Shown: positions 6,599-14,925, numbered from the stretch's first letter. The stretch is DNA of 18,386 bases from JANNSX01 sp031403155 (GCA_031403155.1 JANNSX010000418.1:1-18386); one strand, 5' to 3'. Notes: generated by a model from the sequence alone, not told the origin. Program-made: numbers and translations.

Positions 6599-7408
6599 CT
6601 ATTTGCACCTCCCCTTGGATGCTCCGTAGCGCTTCGCCATCCCGGTTTTGTCGAGAACGCTCAGTTCCGCCCCGCTTCCGAGGGTGCAATTTGGCGTTTT
6701 TTTCGGTACGATTGTCGGCTTTCCATTCTTGCTGCCGTGTTTGCTTCCGTAGTGCATTCGAGAGCAATAGTCATACTCGGTCAAGTTGGTGGTCGCGAGT
6801 TTGTCAAAGTTGCCAACGTATTTGGGTTTGACGTTCTCGGAGAGTATCGTCACCCATTCGTCTCGGTCAGAGCGCTGGTGCTCATGTGCTAGTCCGAGCG
6901 TATGTCCGAGTTCGTGTCGCAATGTTGCCGAGCCCCACGTCTTGATGTCGAATAATTGCGCGGCGCGCAGCATTCCTACGCTGGCCATGCCATGATACTC
7001 CGCATCGGCTGGGGCATTTGTAATCAAGATGTAGATGGGCTCGTTCTTCCGCTCGCGAAAGCAAACCTCTGCGGCCGCGCTCCAGTCAGCAGCCGCGGCA
7101 AGAAATAGGGCCCTTTTTTGAGAGGTGATGGACGTATCGAACTTGTAGTAGATGTTGCCATCCGTCCATTTGCTCCGATTGGACGGGAACCCGGTCATCG
7201 GCGTCTTGCCGAAGTCGATTTCCATATCGTCGATGATGCATCGCCCTTCTGCATCGCAATGCTGCTCGATCATCTCTTGGCTGAAAGGGGGCTCGGTTTC
7301 GCTGAGCTCTGTGTCGGAGAAGGCGCTCGATGGGAGAAGAGCGCTCAAGCTCAGGACCATGGCAGTGCGCCACCCTGTGGAACCGCAGATGTACCGATGC
7401 CTCAGCAT
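6599..7408 (-). CDS. Secreted astacin-like zinc metalloprotease (peptidase M12A)
   Basis: A 269-residue protein. The zinc site is HELGHTLGLAHEHQRSDRDE (165-184), the full astacin signature H-E-x-x-H-x-x-G-x-x-H-E-x-x-R-x-D-R-D, with ligands His165, His169 and His175 and catalytic Glu166. The Met-turn S-R-M-H-Y (216-220) supplies Met218 and the astacin-type Tyr220. ATG 7408 has a strong GAGGAGG about 8 nt upstream and gives a signal peptide (about residues 1-31), so the frame upstream is not used. A segment before the catalytic domain (about 32-80) with Cys51 and Cys57 may act as a propeptide. The DNA is visibly less GC-rich than the metabolic genes, suggesting later acquisition. The substrate is unknown. 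Confidence 0.9.
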   Translation of the reverse strand: MLRHRYICGSTGWRTAMVLSLSALLPSSAFSDTELSETEPPFSQEMIEQHCDAEGRCIIDDMEIDFGKTPMTGFPSNRSKWTDGNIYYKFDTSITSQKRALFLAAAADWSAAAEVCFRERKNEPIYILITNAPADAEYHGMASVGMLRAAQLFDIKTWGSATLRHELGHTLGLAHEHQRSDRDEWVTILSENVKPKYVGNFDKLATTNLTEYDYCSRMHYGSKHGSKNGKPTIVPKKTPNCTLGSGAELSVLDKTGMAKRYGASKGRCK

Positions 7409-7415
7409 TGATCTC

Positions 7416-7423
7416 GCCTCCTC
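7416..7423 (-). promoter_or_regulatory. Strong Shine-Dalgarno that fixes the astacin start
   Basis: The minus strand reads GAGGAGGC here, about 8 nt before the ATG at 7408. It decides between this start and several in-frame codons up to 7528. The rest of 7409-7632 holds no gene I can support. Confidence 0.7.
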
Positions 7424-7632
7424 ATAGTGCCATTGCTGCTTTGTTGAGCCTACTCGAAAGACTCGGACGATTGCATTCGGTATTCGCCTCATGTCGGCCT
7501 GGTATGTAGGTTGCAGCGCAACCGCCAACTTGCCCGTTGCGCGGCCCTGCGATCATCGTCATGATCCGGTCAGCTCGAAGCGGATAGCGTGGGGACGCTG
7601 TTGGCTTTGACGCACGCCAGGGGGCCGTCCGA

Positions 7633-7989
7633 ATGAAACACGCATGCACACGCCGCACAGCGCTTGCCCTAACCGGGCTGCTGCTCACCATGCCCTCTGC
7701 TCTCGCCCAGACCGCGCTCGACGGCTACGGCCCGAAGGAGGCCTCGAGCCTTGCCGGCATCGCCGTGGTCGATTCTTCCGGCAAGCGGATCGGCGAGGTG
7801 AACTCGGTGCAACACGACGGCCAGGGTTTGCCGATCGTCGTCAAGATCGGCATGGGCGGTATTTTCGGATTCTTCCAGCGAATCGTCCCGGTGACGGTCG
7901 ATCAGGTGGAGCTGAAGACCGATGCGCAGGGCGGGCGGTATCTGGTCGTCCGGAAGACCAAGGCGCAGATTCTGGGCAAGGCGATTTAG
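7633..7989 (+). CDS. Exported PRC-barrel domain protein
   Basis: A 118-residue protein with a signal peptide (MKHACTRR, hydrophobic core 10-19, cleavage likely after A-L-A at 23-25). The mature part is one small beta-barrel: S-S-L-A-G-I-A-V-V-D (about 38-48), then G-K-R-I-G-E-V and further short strands ending R-Y-L-V-V-R-K-T-K. This order of strands is the PRC-barrel pattern. Exported PRC-barrel proteins are common in Hyphomicrobiales and mostly uncharacterised; the fold often binds RNA or protein partners. It stands alone between the divergent astacin-like gene and a repeat-rich gap. The Shine-Dalgarno is weak. Confidence 0.75.
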   Translation: MKHACTRRTALALTGLLLTMPSALAQTALDGYGPKEASSLAGIAVVDSSGKRIGEVNSVQHDGQGLPIVVKIGMGGIFGFFQRIVPVTVDQVELKTDAQGGRYLVVRKTKAQILGKAI

Positions 7990-8037
7990 GTGTAGCTTGC
8001 CGGACCAACACCGTACTCGCCAACTGAAGTCGCGACG

Positions 8038-8142
8038 CTAGGGTGTTTCCGTTTTTCGTTGAATCACTTCAACACCCTAGCTTTTTGGTTTGTCGTGCTT
8101 CTCATCGGAAAACCGCTTCGCACTTTTCCGGAAGCACTCTAA
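8038..8142 (+). repeat. Palindromic intergenic repeat family, copy B
   Basis: Near-identical to copy A at 5089-5193. It has the same 10-bp hairpin (8038-8047 with 8071-8080), linker, GTGCTTC/GAAGCAC stem, and inner CGGAAAA/TTTTCCG stem. The few differences fall mainly in the linker and outside the stems. It begins 49 bp after the PRC-barrel stop codon. Confidence 0.9.
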
Positions 8143-8163
8143 CGCGAGAGCAAAAAACTCTCC

Positions 8164-8307
8164 CCGTCATGGCCGCGAAGGCGGCCACCCAGACAAGCCT
8201 GATGAATTCTCAATCCGTCAACTCAGGCAGCAGATGCACTTCGCTACTGGCCGGGGCGAAGAGTTCGTGGTGACATGTCTGGGTGGCCGCCTTCGCGGCC
8301 ATGACGG
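8164..8307. repeat. Inverted repeat with 32-bp perfect arms
   Basis: Arms at 8164-8195 and 8276-8307 are exact reverse complements over 32 bp, with an 80-bp spacer. Each arm also contains a small palindrome (GGCCGC/GCGGCC), and the spacer has short complementary pieces (CTTCG/CGAAG). The remaining gap before zwf (8308-8476) holds no gene or promoter I can name with confidence. Confidence 0.9.
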
Positions 8308-8476
8308 TATTGGAGCGGTTTTCAAGACGGCTGACGCCATCATACCCCGCCATCCGCGCAAGCAACCCACCTTGGTCAAGAAGGGCGAAGGGCTTTTCTC
8401 GAACGGCGGTTCCGTCTAAGCACCGGCGGAGACTGGCGCCGCGCCGTGCAGCGGCTCACTCACTTGCGAGACCCCC

Positions 8477-9955
8477 ATGGCCGCCCGCATCATCGCCGTC
8501 GAGCCTTTCGACATGGTCGTGTTCGGCGCGACCGGGGATCTGGCCGCGCGAAAGCTGTTTCCGGCGCTCTATCATCGCGATCTCGTGGGACAGCTGCCGG
8601 AGGATGCGCGGATCATCGGCACGTCGCGACGGGAGCTCGCGCCCAAGGACTTCCTGAAGCTCGTCGAGACCTCCATCGCCGAGCATGTGAGCGCGGCCGA
8701 GCGCGACCCCGCCGTGCTGTCGCGCTTCCTCGGCCGGCTCGCCTATGTCGCCGTCGATGCCACGGGCGAGAACGGATGGCCAGCGCTGGCGAAGCTCCTC
8801 GGACCGCCCAACGGCCGCATCCGCGCCTTTTACCTCGCCGTCGGACCGGACCTCTTCGCACTGCTGACCGAGCGGCTTGGCCGCCATGGCCTCGCCACGG
8901 ACGGCTGCCGTGTCGTCGTCGAGAAGCCGATCGGCAAGGATGGCGCCAGCGCTCGCGCTATCAACGACGCCATCGGCAAGGTGTTCGCCGAGCGCCAGAT
9001 CTTCCGCATCGACCACTATCTCGGCAAGGAAACGGTGCAGAACCTGATGGCGTTGCGCTTTGCCAATGCGCTGTTCGAGCCGGTCTGGAACGCGGCCCAT
9101 ATCGACCACGTGCAGATCACGGTGGCGGAAACGCTCGGCCTCGAGGGCCGCGCCGGCTACTACGAGACCTCGGGCGCGCTCCGCGACATGGTGCAGAATC
9201 ACCTGCTGCAGCTGCTCTGCCTCGCCGCCATGGAGCCGCCGACCTCGATCTCGGCCGACTCGGTGCGCGACGAAAAGCTGAAGGTGCTGCGCTCGCTGAG
9301 GCCGATCTCGCCGAACGATGGCACTCAGGTGATCGTGCGCGGCCAGTACAAGGCCGGCGCGTCGGGGGACGGCCCGGTCAAGAGCTTCGCCGAGGAGCTG
9401 GGCAAGCCGAAGAGCGCCACCGAGACCTTCGTTGCCATCAGGGCCGAGATCGAGAACTGGCGCTGGAAGGGCGTGCCGTTCTATTTGAGGACCGGCAAAC
9501 GGCTGGCGGCCCGCGTGTCGGAAATCGTCGTCACCTTCCGCCAGGTGCCGCATTCGATTTTCGAAGCTGGCGCCGGACCGCTGACGCCCAACCGCCTCGT
9601 TCTGCGCCTGCAGCCCGACGAGGGCGTGAAGCTCTGGCTGATGATCAAGGACCCGGGCCCCGGCGGCATGCGGCTCCGGCGCGTGCCCCTCGACATGAGC
9701 TTCGCCGAGAGTTTCGGCATGCGCCCGGTCGACGCCTACGAGCGGCTGCTGATGGACGTGGTGCGCGGCAACCAGACCCTCTTCATGCGCCGCGACGAGG
9801 TCGAGGCCGCCTGGGCCTGGATCGATCCGATCCTGGAGGCCTGGCGCGCTGGCGGCGAGGCGCCGAAGGCCTACACGTCGGGGACCTGGGGCCCGTCGGC
9901 GGCGGTGGCCCTCATCGAGCGTGACGGCCGCACCTGGCACGATAGTGACGAGTAG
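8477..9955 (+). CDS. zwf: Glucose-6-phosphate 1-dehydrogenase
   Basis: A 492-residue full-length Zwf oxidising glucose-6-phosphate to 6-phosphogluconolactone with NAD(P)+. It shows the N-terminal cofactor motif GATGDLAARK (17-26), EKPIG (149-153), the signature RIDHYLGKE (177-185) that binds substrate, and a catalytic base His242 in MVQNHLLQLL. The length is normal and all key residues are present. The start at 8477 gives the expected N-terminus, although the Shine-Dalgarno is weak. pgl starts 3 bp after the stop, so the first two steps of the oxidative branch are co-expressed. It heads the Entner-Doudoroff cluster. Confidence 0.97.
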   Translation: MAARIIAVEPFDMVVFGATGDLAARKLFPALYHRDLVGQLPEDARIIGTSRRELAPKDFLKLVETSIAEHVSAAERDPAVLSRFLGRLAYVAVDATGENGWPALAKLLGPPNGRIRAFYLAVGPDLFALLTERLGRHGLATDGCRVVVEKPIGKDGASARAINDAIGKVFAERQIFRIDHYLGKETVQNLMALRFANALFEPVWNAAHIDHVQITVAETLGLEGRAGYYETSGALRDMVQNHLLQLLCLAAMEPPTSISADSVRDEKLKVLRSLRPISPNDGTQVIVRGQYKAGASGDGPVKSFAEELGKPKSATETFVAIRAEIENWRWKGVPFYLRTGKRLAARVSEIVVTFRQVPHSIFEAGAGPLTPNRLVLRLQPDEGVKLWLMIKDPGPGGMRLRRVPLDMSFAESFGMRPVDAYERLLMDVVRGNQTLFMRRDEVEAAWAWIDPILEAWRAGGEAPKAYTSGTWGPSAAVALIERDGRTWHDSDE

Positions 9956-9958
9956 GCG

Positions 9959-10654
9959 ATGCTCAAGCGCTTTGATTGGCCAGATGCCGGCACGCTCGCG
10001 AAGGCGCTGGCCGCGCGCATTGCCGCGAAACTCGCCCAGCGCATCGCCGCGGAGGGCGAAGCATTCCTCGCCGTCTCGGGCGGGCAGACCCCCGTCCGGA
10101 TGTTCGCGGCGCTGGCCGCCGCCGATCTCGATTGGCCGAAGGTTACGTTGACGCTCGTCGACGAGCGGTGGGTGGACGAAGCTTTACCGCGCTCCAACGC
10201 GGCGCTGGTGAAGCGGCATCTGCTGACCGGCAAGGCCGCCACGGCCCGTTTTCTCCCGCTCTATTCGCCCGATCATGCGCCCGAGGCCGGCTGGCTCGCC
10301 GCCGAGCTGCGGCTCCGCACGGCGCCGAAGCGCTTGACCGTCGCCGTGCTCGGCATGGGCGAGGACGGCCACACGGCCTCGTTTTTTCCCGGTGGCGATC
10401 GGCTGGATGCCGCCCTCGATCCGGGCTCGACGCACCTGACCGAAATCATGCGCGCGCCCGGCGCCGGTGAGCCCCGCATCACCCTCACTTTCGCGACTTT
10501 GCTCACGGCCGAGAACCTCGTGCTCCACATCGAGGGCGAGGCCAAACGGCGCGTGCTCGAGCGGGCGCTCGGCGACGGGCCGGTCGCGGTCATGCCGGTC
10601 CGGGCCGTGCTCCGGCAGGATCGGGTGCCGGTCGAGATTCACTGGGCGCGCTGA
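9959..10654 (+). CDS. pgl: 6-phosphogluconolactonase
   Basis: A 231-residue lactonase of the DevB/Pgl type (the NagB-related fold), which hydrolyses 6-phosphogluconolactone to 6-phosphogluconate. Motifs are SGGQTP (40-45), D-E-R-W-V (68-72) and GMGEDGHTASFFPG (132-145), all conserved in the family. The length is typical. It follows zwf after 3 bp and is probably translated by coupling, since no separate ribosome site is obvious. The hairpin repeat at 10657-10763 begins directly after its stop and may weaken or end the transcript before edd. Confidence 0.95.
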   Translation: MLKRFDWPDAGTLAKALAARIAAKLAQRIAAEGEAFLAVSGGQTPVRMFAALAAADLDWPKVTLTLVDERWVDEALPRSNAALVKRHLLTGKAATARFLPLYSPDHAPEAGWLAAELRLRTAPKRLTVAVLGMGEDGHTASFFPGGDRLDAALDPGSTHLTEIMRAPGAGEPRITLTFATLLTAENLVLHIEGEAKRRVLERALGDGPVAVMPVRAVLRQDRVPVEIHWAR

Positions 10655-10656
10655 CT

Positions 10657-10763
10657 TCTAGACCGGCTTTCCGAGCCTACGGAATCGGAAAGCCGGTCTA
10701 AGTTGTTTGCTTTGAGCACTTTCTTTCGACCAACCGGTATCCACTTGGCCGGAAAGTGCTCTA
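10657..10763 (+). repeat. Palindromic intergenic repeat family, copy C, between pgl and edd
   Basis: Hairpin 1 is TAGACCGGCTTTCCGA/TCGGAAAGCCGGTCTA (10659-10674 with 10685-10700, 16 bp perfect, 10-nt loop). Hairpin 2 is GAGCACTTTC/GAAAGTGCTC (10714-10723 with 10752-10761), with an inner stem CGACCAA/TTGGCCG around an 11-nt loop. The architecture matches copies A and B while the stem sequences differ. There is no run of T after either stem, so a Rho-independent terminator role is not clear. Confidence 0.85.
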
Positions 10764-10797
10764 AGCGATAGACTCGGCGCGGAAAAGGAAAACGCCC

Positions 10798-12627
10798 ATG
10801 CCCCTCAATGCCCGCCTCGGCGAGGTGACCGAGCGTATCGTCAAGCGTAGCCGCGACGGCCGCCGCCGCTATCTCGACCGCATCGAGAAGGCACGCGAAA
10901 GCCAGCCCGCCCGCCGCCGCCTCGGCTGCGCCAATCTCGCGCACGGCTTCGCGGCCTGCGGGCCCGGCGACAAGCTCGGCCTGCGCCAGGGCGACCAACC
11001 CAACATCGGCATCGTCACCGCTTACAACGACATGCTGTCCGCGCACCAACCCTACGAGCGTTTTCCTGAGCTGATCCGGCAGGCGGCACGGGACGCAGGT
11101 GGCATCGCGCAGGTGGCCGGTGGCGTGCCCGCCATGTGCGATGGCGTCACCCAGGGCGAGGCAGGGATGGAGCTGTCGCTGTTCTCCCGCGACGTCATCG
11201 CGCTCTCGACGGCGGTGGCGCTCTCCCACCAGATGTTCGATGCCGCGCTCTATCTGGGCATCTGCGACAAGATCGTGCCGGGCCTCGTCATCGGCGCGCT
11301 GACCTTCGGGCATTTGCCGGGCATCTTCGTGCCTTCGGGGCCGATGACGAGCGGCCTTCCGAACGACGAGAAAGCGAAGGTCCGCCAACGCTACGCCGAG
11401 GGCAAGGCGACGCGCGCCGAGCTGCTCGAGGCCGAGGCGCAGTCGTACCACGGCCCCGGCACCTGCACCTTCTATGGCACGGCGAACTCGAACCAGATGC
11501 TGATGGAGCTGATGGGCCTGCAGCTGCCCGGCGCCGCCTTCGTCAATCCGAACACGCCGCTGCGCGATGCGCTGACTCGGGCGGCGGTAAAACGCGCGCT
11601 TGCCATCACCGCGCAGGGCAATGCCTACACGCCGATCGGCCAGGTGCTCGACGAGCGCGCCTTCGTCAACGGCATCGTCGGCCTGCATGCGACCGGCGGC
11701 TCGACCAATCACACGTTGCATCTGCCGGCCATGGCGGCGGTGGCAGGCATCCGCCTCACCTGGGATGACTTCGCCGATTTGGCCGAGGTCGTGCCGCTGC
11801 TCGCCCGCATCTACCCGAACGGCAAAGCGGATGTGAATCACTTCACGGCGGCGGGCGGCTTGGGCTTCATGGTGCGCGAGCTTCTGGGCGCGGGCTTGCT
11901 GCACGAGGATGTCCGCACGGTGAACGGCACGGGGCTTGACGCTTATCGGTCGGAGCCGGTGCTCGATGCCTCAGGCGAGCTGGTTTGGCGTGACGGTGCA
12001 GTTTCAACCGGCAACGACGCGGTGCTGCGAGGGACCCTCACTCCATTCTCACCAACCGGCGGGCTCAAAGTCCTCGATGGTTCGCTCGGCCGCGCGGTGA
12101 TAAAAACCTCGGCCGTCGATCCCTCGCGCCACATCGTCGAAGCACCGGCCCGCGTGTTCGATTGCCAGGATGCATTGCTCAAAGCCTTCAAGGCGGGCGA
12201 ACTCACGGGCGATGTCATCGCCGTGGTCCGTTTCCAGGGGCCGAAGGCCAACGGCATGCCGGAGTTGCACAAGCTCGTGCCGACACTGGCGGTGCTGCAG
12301 GACCGTGGCTTCAAAGTCGGGCTCGTCACCGACGGGCGGATGTCGGGAGCTTCGGGCAAGGTGCCCGCCGCGATCCACGTCACGCCGGAGGCAGCCAACG
12401 GGGGCGCCATCGCCAAGATCCGCGATGGCGATCTGGTGCGGATCGATGGCGTGAATGGTCGGTTGGAGGTTTTGGTCAGCGAAGCCGAATGGGCCGCCCG
12501 GCCCGTCGCCACGGCTGACCTTTCGGCAAATGCGCACGGTGTTGGACGCGAGCTGTTCGGGTTGTTCCGCGGCGCTGTTGGAGCAGCAGATTCCGGCGCA
12601 TCGCCACTCATGGGAGACGCCGCATGA
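10798..12627 (+). CDS. edd: Phosphogluconate dehydratase (Entner-Doudoroff)
   Basis: A 609-residue Edd of the IlvD/Edd dehydratase family, converting 6-phosphogluconate to 2-keto-3-deoxy-6-phosphogluconate. Iron-sulfur ligand candidates are Cys124 (MCDGVTQGE), Cys166 (G-I-C-D-K-I-V-P-G) and Cys233 (G-T-C-T-F-Y-G-T-A-N-S). GGSTNHTLHLPA and the C-terminal TDGRMSGASGKVPAAIHVTP are family signatures. The length is that of Edd (about 600), longer than many IlvD proteins, and the eda neighbour confirms the assignment. AAGGAA at 10785-10790 supports ATG 10798. The stop overlaps the eda start in ATGA. Confidence 0.97.
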   Translation: MPLNARLGEVTERIVKRSRDGRRRYLDRIEKARESQPARRRLGCANLAHGFAACGPGDKLGLRQGDQPNIGIVTAYNDMLSAHQPYERFPELIRQAARDAGGIAQVAGGVPAMCDGVTQGEAGMELSLFSRDVIALSTAVALSHQMFDAALYLGICDKIVPGLVIGALTFGHLPGIFVPSGPMTSGLPNDEKAKVRQRYAEGKATRAELLEAEAQSYHGPGTCTFYGTANSNQMLMELMGLQLPGAAFVNPNTPLRDALTRAAVKRALAITAQGNAYTPIGQVLDERAFVNGIVGLHATGGSTNHTLHLPAMAAVAGIRLTWDDFADLAEVVPLLARIYPNGKADVNHFTAAGGLGFMVRELLGAGLLHEDVRTVNGTGLDAYRSEPVLDASGELVWRDGAVSTGNDAVLRGTLTPFSPTGGLKVLDGSLGRAVIKTSAVDPSRHIVEAPARVFDCQDALLKAFKAGELTGDVIAVVRFQGPKANGMPELHKLVPTLAVLQDRGFKVGLVTDGRMSGASGKVPAAIHVTPEAANGGAIAKIRDGDLVRIDGVNGRLEVLVSEAEWAARPVATADLSANAHGVGRELFGLFRGAVGAADSGASPLMGDAA

Positions 12628-13268
12628 AAGACGTCCAGCCAGGTCTTGCAAACCTGTTGAGCCGCGCGCCGGTCATCCCGGTGCTGGTGATCGACGATCT
12701 CGAAATCGCCGTTCCGCTCGGCCGCGCGCTGGTCGAGGGCGGACTCCCGGTGCTCGAAATCACGCTGCGGACGCCGGTCGCGCTTGAAGCCATGCAGAGG
12801 ATCGCCGGTGAGGTCGAAGGCGCTATCTGCGGCGCGGGAACCGTGCTCGATGTTTCGCAGCTCGAAGATTCCGAGCAGGCCGGCGCAAAGTTCGCCATCT
12901 CGCCGGGCGCGACGCAGCACCTGATCGCGGCAGCCCATCAAACGGCCATGCCGCTGCTACCTGGCGCGGCGACGGCATCCGAGGTCATGGCGCTCGCCGA
13001 GCAAGGCTATTTCTTGCAGAAATTCTTCCCGGCCGAGCCGATGGGCGGCGCGGCGACGCTCGGAGCACTGGCCTCGCCGCTGCCGATGGTGCGCTTCTGC
13101 CCGACCGGCGGTATCGATCAGGCGAAGGCGGCGATCTACTTGAAGCTCGCCAATGTCGTCGCCGTCGGAGGCTCCTGGATGGCGCCCAAGGTTATGATCG
13201 CCAATCGCGACTGGGCGGAGATCACGCGGCTTGCCGCTTTGGCGGCGGGCCTCGCAAAGAGGGGTTGA
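12624..13268 (+). CDS. eda: KDPG aldolase
   Basis: A 214-residue class I aldolase that cleaves 2-keto-3-deoxy-6-phosphogluconate to pyruvate and glyceraldehyde-3-phosphate. Catalytic Glu45 (LPVLEITLRT) and Schiff-base Lys133 (LQKFFPAE) sit at the same numbers as in the E. coli enzyme. GAGTVLD (71-77) and the phosphate-binding CPTGGI complete the set. The start overlaps the edd stop by 4 nt, so the pair is translationally coupled. pgi begins 2 nt after the eda stop codon. The protein may also act on 4-hydroxy-2-oxoglutarate, as is known for the family. Confidence 0.97.
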   Translation: MKDVQPGLANLLSRAPVIPVLVIDDLEIAVPLGRALVEGGLPVLEITLRTPVALEAMQRIAGEVEGAICGAGTVLDVSQLEDSEQAGAKFAISPGATQHLIAAAHQTAMPLLPGAATASEVMALAEQGYFLQKFFPAEPMGGAATLGALASPLPMVRFCPTGGIDQAKAAIYLKLANVVAVGGSWMAPKVMIANRDWAEITRLAALAAGLAKRG

Positions 13269-13269
13269 G

Positions 13270-14925
13270 ATGACGCTCGAGCGGGACGAGGCGCGTGTCG
13301 AGGCGGCTTGGCGTGCGCTCGAGCGGCATTGGCAGGCGCGGCGTGATGAACGCATTGCGGCGCTGCTCGAGGCCGATCCCAAGCGCTTCGAGCGGTTCTC
13401 GGCGAGGCTCGGCGACCTGCTCGTCGATGCTTCGAAAACCGCGCTGACCGGCGAGACAGTGCGATTGCTCGCCGAGCTGGCCGGCGCGGCCGGAGTTGCT
13501 CGGATGCGCGACGCCATGTTCCGCGGTGATGCGATCAACCTCACCGAAGGGCGCGCCGTGCTGCATACGGCGCTCCGGCGGCCCTCGGTTCCGCCGCTCG
13601 TCGTGTCCGGCCGCAACGTCATGGCGGATATCGAGGCGGAGCAGTCTCGGCTTTCGCGCTTCGCAGAGGCCGTTCGCTCCCGTCACATCCTCGGTGCGAC
13701 GGGCGCGGCCATCGAGGACGTCGTCAACATCGGCATCGGCGGCTCCGATTTGGGACCCGCGATGGCGACGGCGGCGCTACGGCCCTATCACGACGGGCCG
13801 CGCGTCCACTTCGTCTCGAATGTCGATGGTGCGCATCTCGCCGACACGCTGCAAGGCCTCAAGCCCGACCGCACGCTCTTCATCGTAGCGTCGAAAACTT
13901 TCACCACCATCGAGACGATGACGAACGCGCAGTCGGCACGGCGCTGGCTGACGTCGGCCCTTGGTGAAGCAGCTGTCGCCTCGCACTTCGCCGCCGTCTC
14001 GACAGCGCTCGACAAGGTGGCCGCCTTCGGAATTCCTGAGGCGCGGACCTTCGGCTTCTGGGATTGGGTCGGCGGACGCAATTCGATCTGGTCGGCCATC
14101 GGCCTGCCGCTGATGATTGCCATCGGCTGGCGGAATTTCGAAGAGTTCCTGCACGGCGCCAACGCCATCGACGAGCATTTCCGTACCGCGCCACTGGACA
14201 AGAACTTGCCGATGCTCCTCGGCCTCACCGGCGCCTGGCATCGCGTCATCTGCGGCTACCCGAGCCGCGCCGTCCTGCCCTACGACCAACGCCTCGCGCT
14301 GCTTCCCGCCTACCTCCAACAGCTCGACATGGAGAGCAACGGCAAGTGCGTCGAGCGCGACGGCAAACCGGTCACGCGTCCGACCGGCCCGGTCGTCTGG
14401 GGGGCGCCGGGCACGAATGGCCAGCACGCCTTCCATCAGCTGCTGCACCAGGGGACCGACATCATCCCGACCGAGTTTCTCATTGCGGCCGTTGGCCATG
14501 AGCCCGAGCTTGCCCATCACCAAACGCTGCTCATCGCCAACGGCCTCGCGCAGTCCGAGGCGCTGATGCGCGGCCGCTCGGAGACAGAGGCGCGCGACCT
14601 CATGCTGAAGCAGGGCAAGAGCGCCGCCGAGGCCCAGCGCCTGGCGCCGCACCGCGCCTTCCCCGGCAACCGGCCCTCGATCACCATCGCCTACGCCAAG
14701 CTCGATCCCGTCACGCTTGGCCGGCTAATTGCCCTCTACGAGCACCGCGTCTTCGTCGAGGCAGCGCTTTACGGCATCAATGCCTTCGACCAATTCGGGG
14801 TCGAGCTCGGCAAGGAGCTGGCGACCGCCCTTCAACCCGTGGTGGAGGGCACCGGGCAGGACGCCGGAGCCAGTGCCTCGACCCTGGGGATCGCCTCACA
14901 TTTGCGAGCAATAACAATTTCTTAA
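13270..14925 (+). CDS. pgi: Glucose-6-phosphate isomerase
   Basis: A 551-residue phosphoglucose isomerase interconverting glucose-6-phosphate and fructose-6-phosphate. Motifs are VNIGIGGSDLGP (152-163), the phosphate-binding S-K-T-F-T-T (208-213), the signature FWDWVGGRNSIWSAIGL (263-279), catalytic Glu355 in M-E-S-N-G-K, and His389 in GQHAFHQLLHQG. An earlier in-frame start at 13231 lies inside eda and has no support; ATG 13270 has AGAGGGG just upstream and begins like the family. It is last in the cluster, where it would channel fructose-6-phosphate back into the Entner-Doudoroff route. No terminator with a T-run was seen after it. Confidence 0.97.
   Translation: MTLERDEARVEAAWRALERHWQARRDERIAALLEADPKRFERFSARLGDLLVDASKTALTGETVRLLAELAGAAGVARMRDAMFRGDAINLTEGRAVLHTALRRPSVPPLVVSGRNVMADIEAEQSRLSRFAEAVRSRHILGATGAAIEDVVNIGIGGSDLGPAMATAALRPYHDGPRVHFVSNVDGAHLADTLQGLKPDRTLFIVASKTFTTIETMTNAQSARRWLTSALGEAAVASHFAAVSTALDKVAAFGIPEARTFGFWDWVGGRNSIWSAIGLPLMIAIGWRNFEEFLHGANAIDEHFRTAPLDKNLPMLLGLTGAWHRVICGYPSRAVLPYDQRLALLPAYLQQLDMESNGKCVERDGKPVTRPTGPVVWGAPGTNGQHAFHQLLHQGTDIIPTEFLIAAVGHEPELAHHQTLLIANGLAQSEALMRGRSETEARDLMLKQGKSAAEAQRLAPHRAFPGNRPSITIAYAKLDPVTLGRLIALYEHRVFVEAALYGINAFDQFGVELGKELATALQPVVEGTGQDAGASASTLGIASHLRAITIS

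Noticed and set aside
7422..7691. A short minus-strand frame between the astacin-like and PRC-barrel genes
   Set aside because: It overlaps both real genes' start regions, lacks a ribosome site and has no recognisable features.
8456..9940. A long open frame on the minus strand across zwf
   Set aside because: It lies wholly opposite a convincing zwf, has the Arg/His-rich composition of a GC-rich shadow frame, and shows no family motif or ribosome site.
10639..11904. A 421-codon minus-strand frame opposite edd
   Set aside because: The same reasoning applies: edd has all its motifs on the plus strand, and this frame reads as low-complexity basic sequence.
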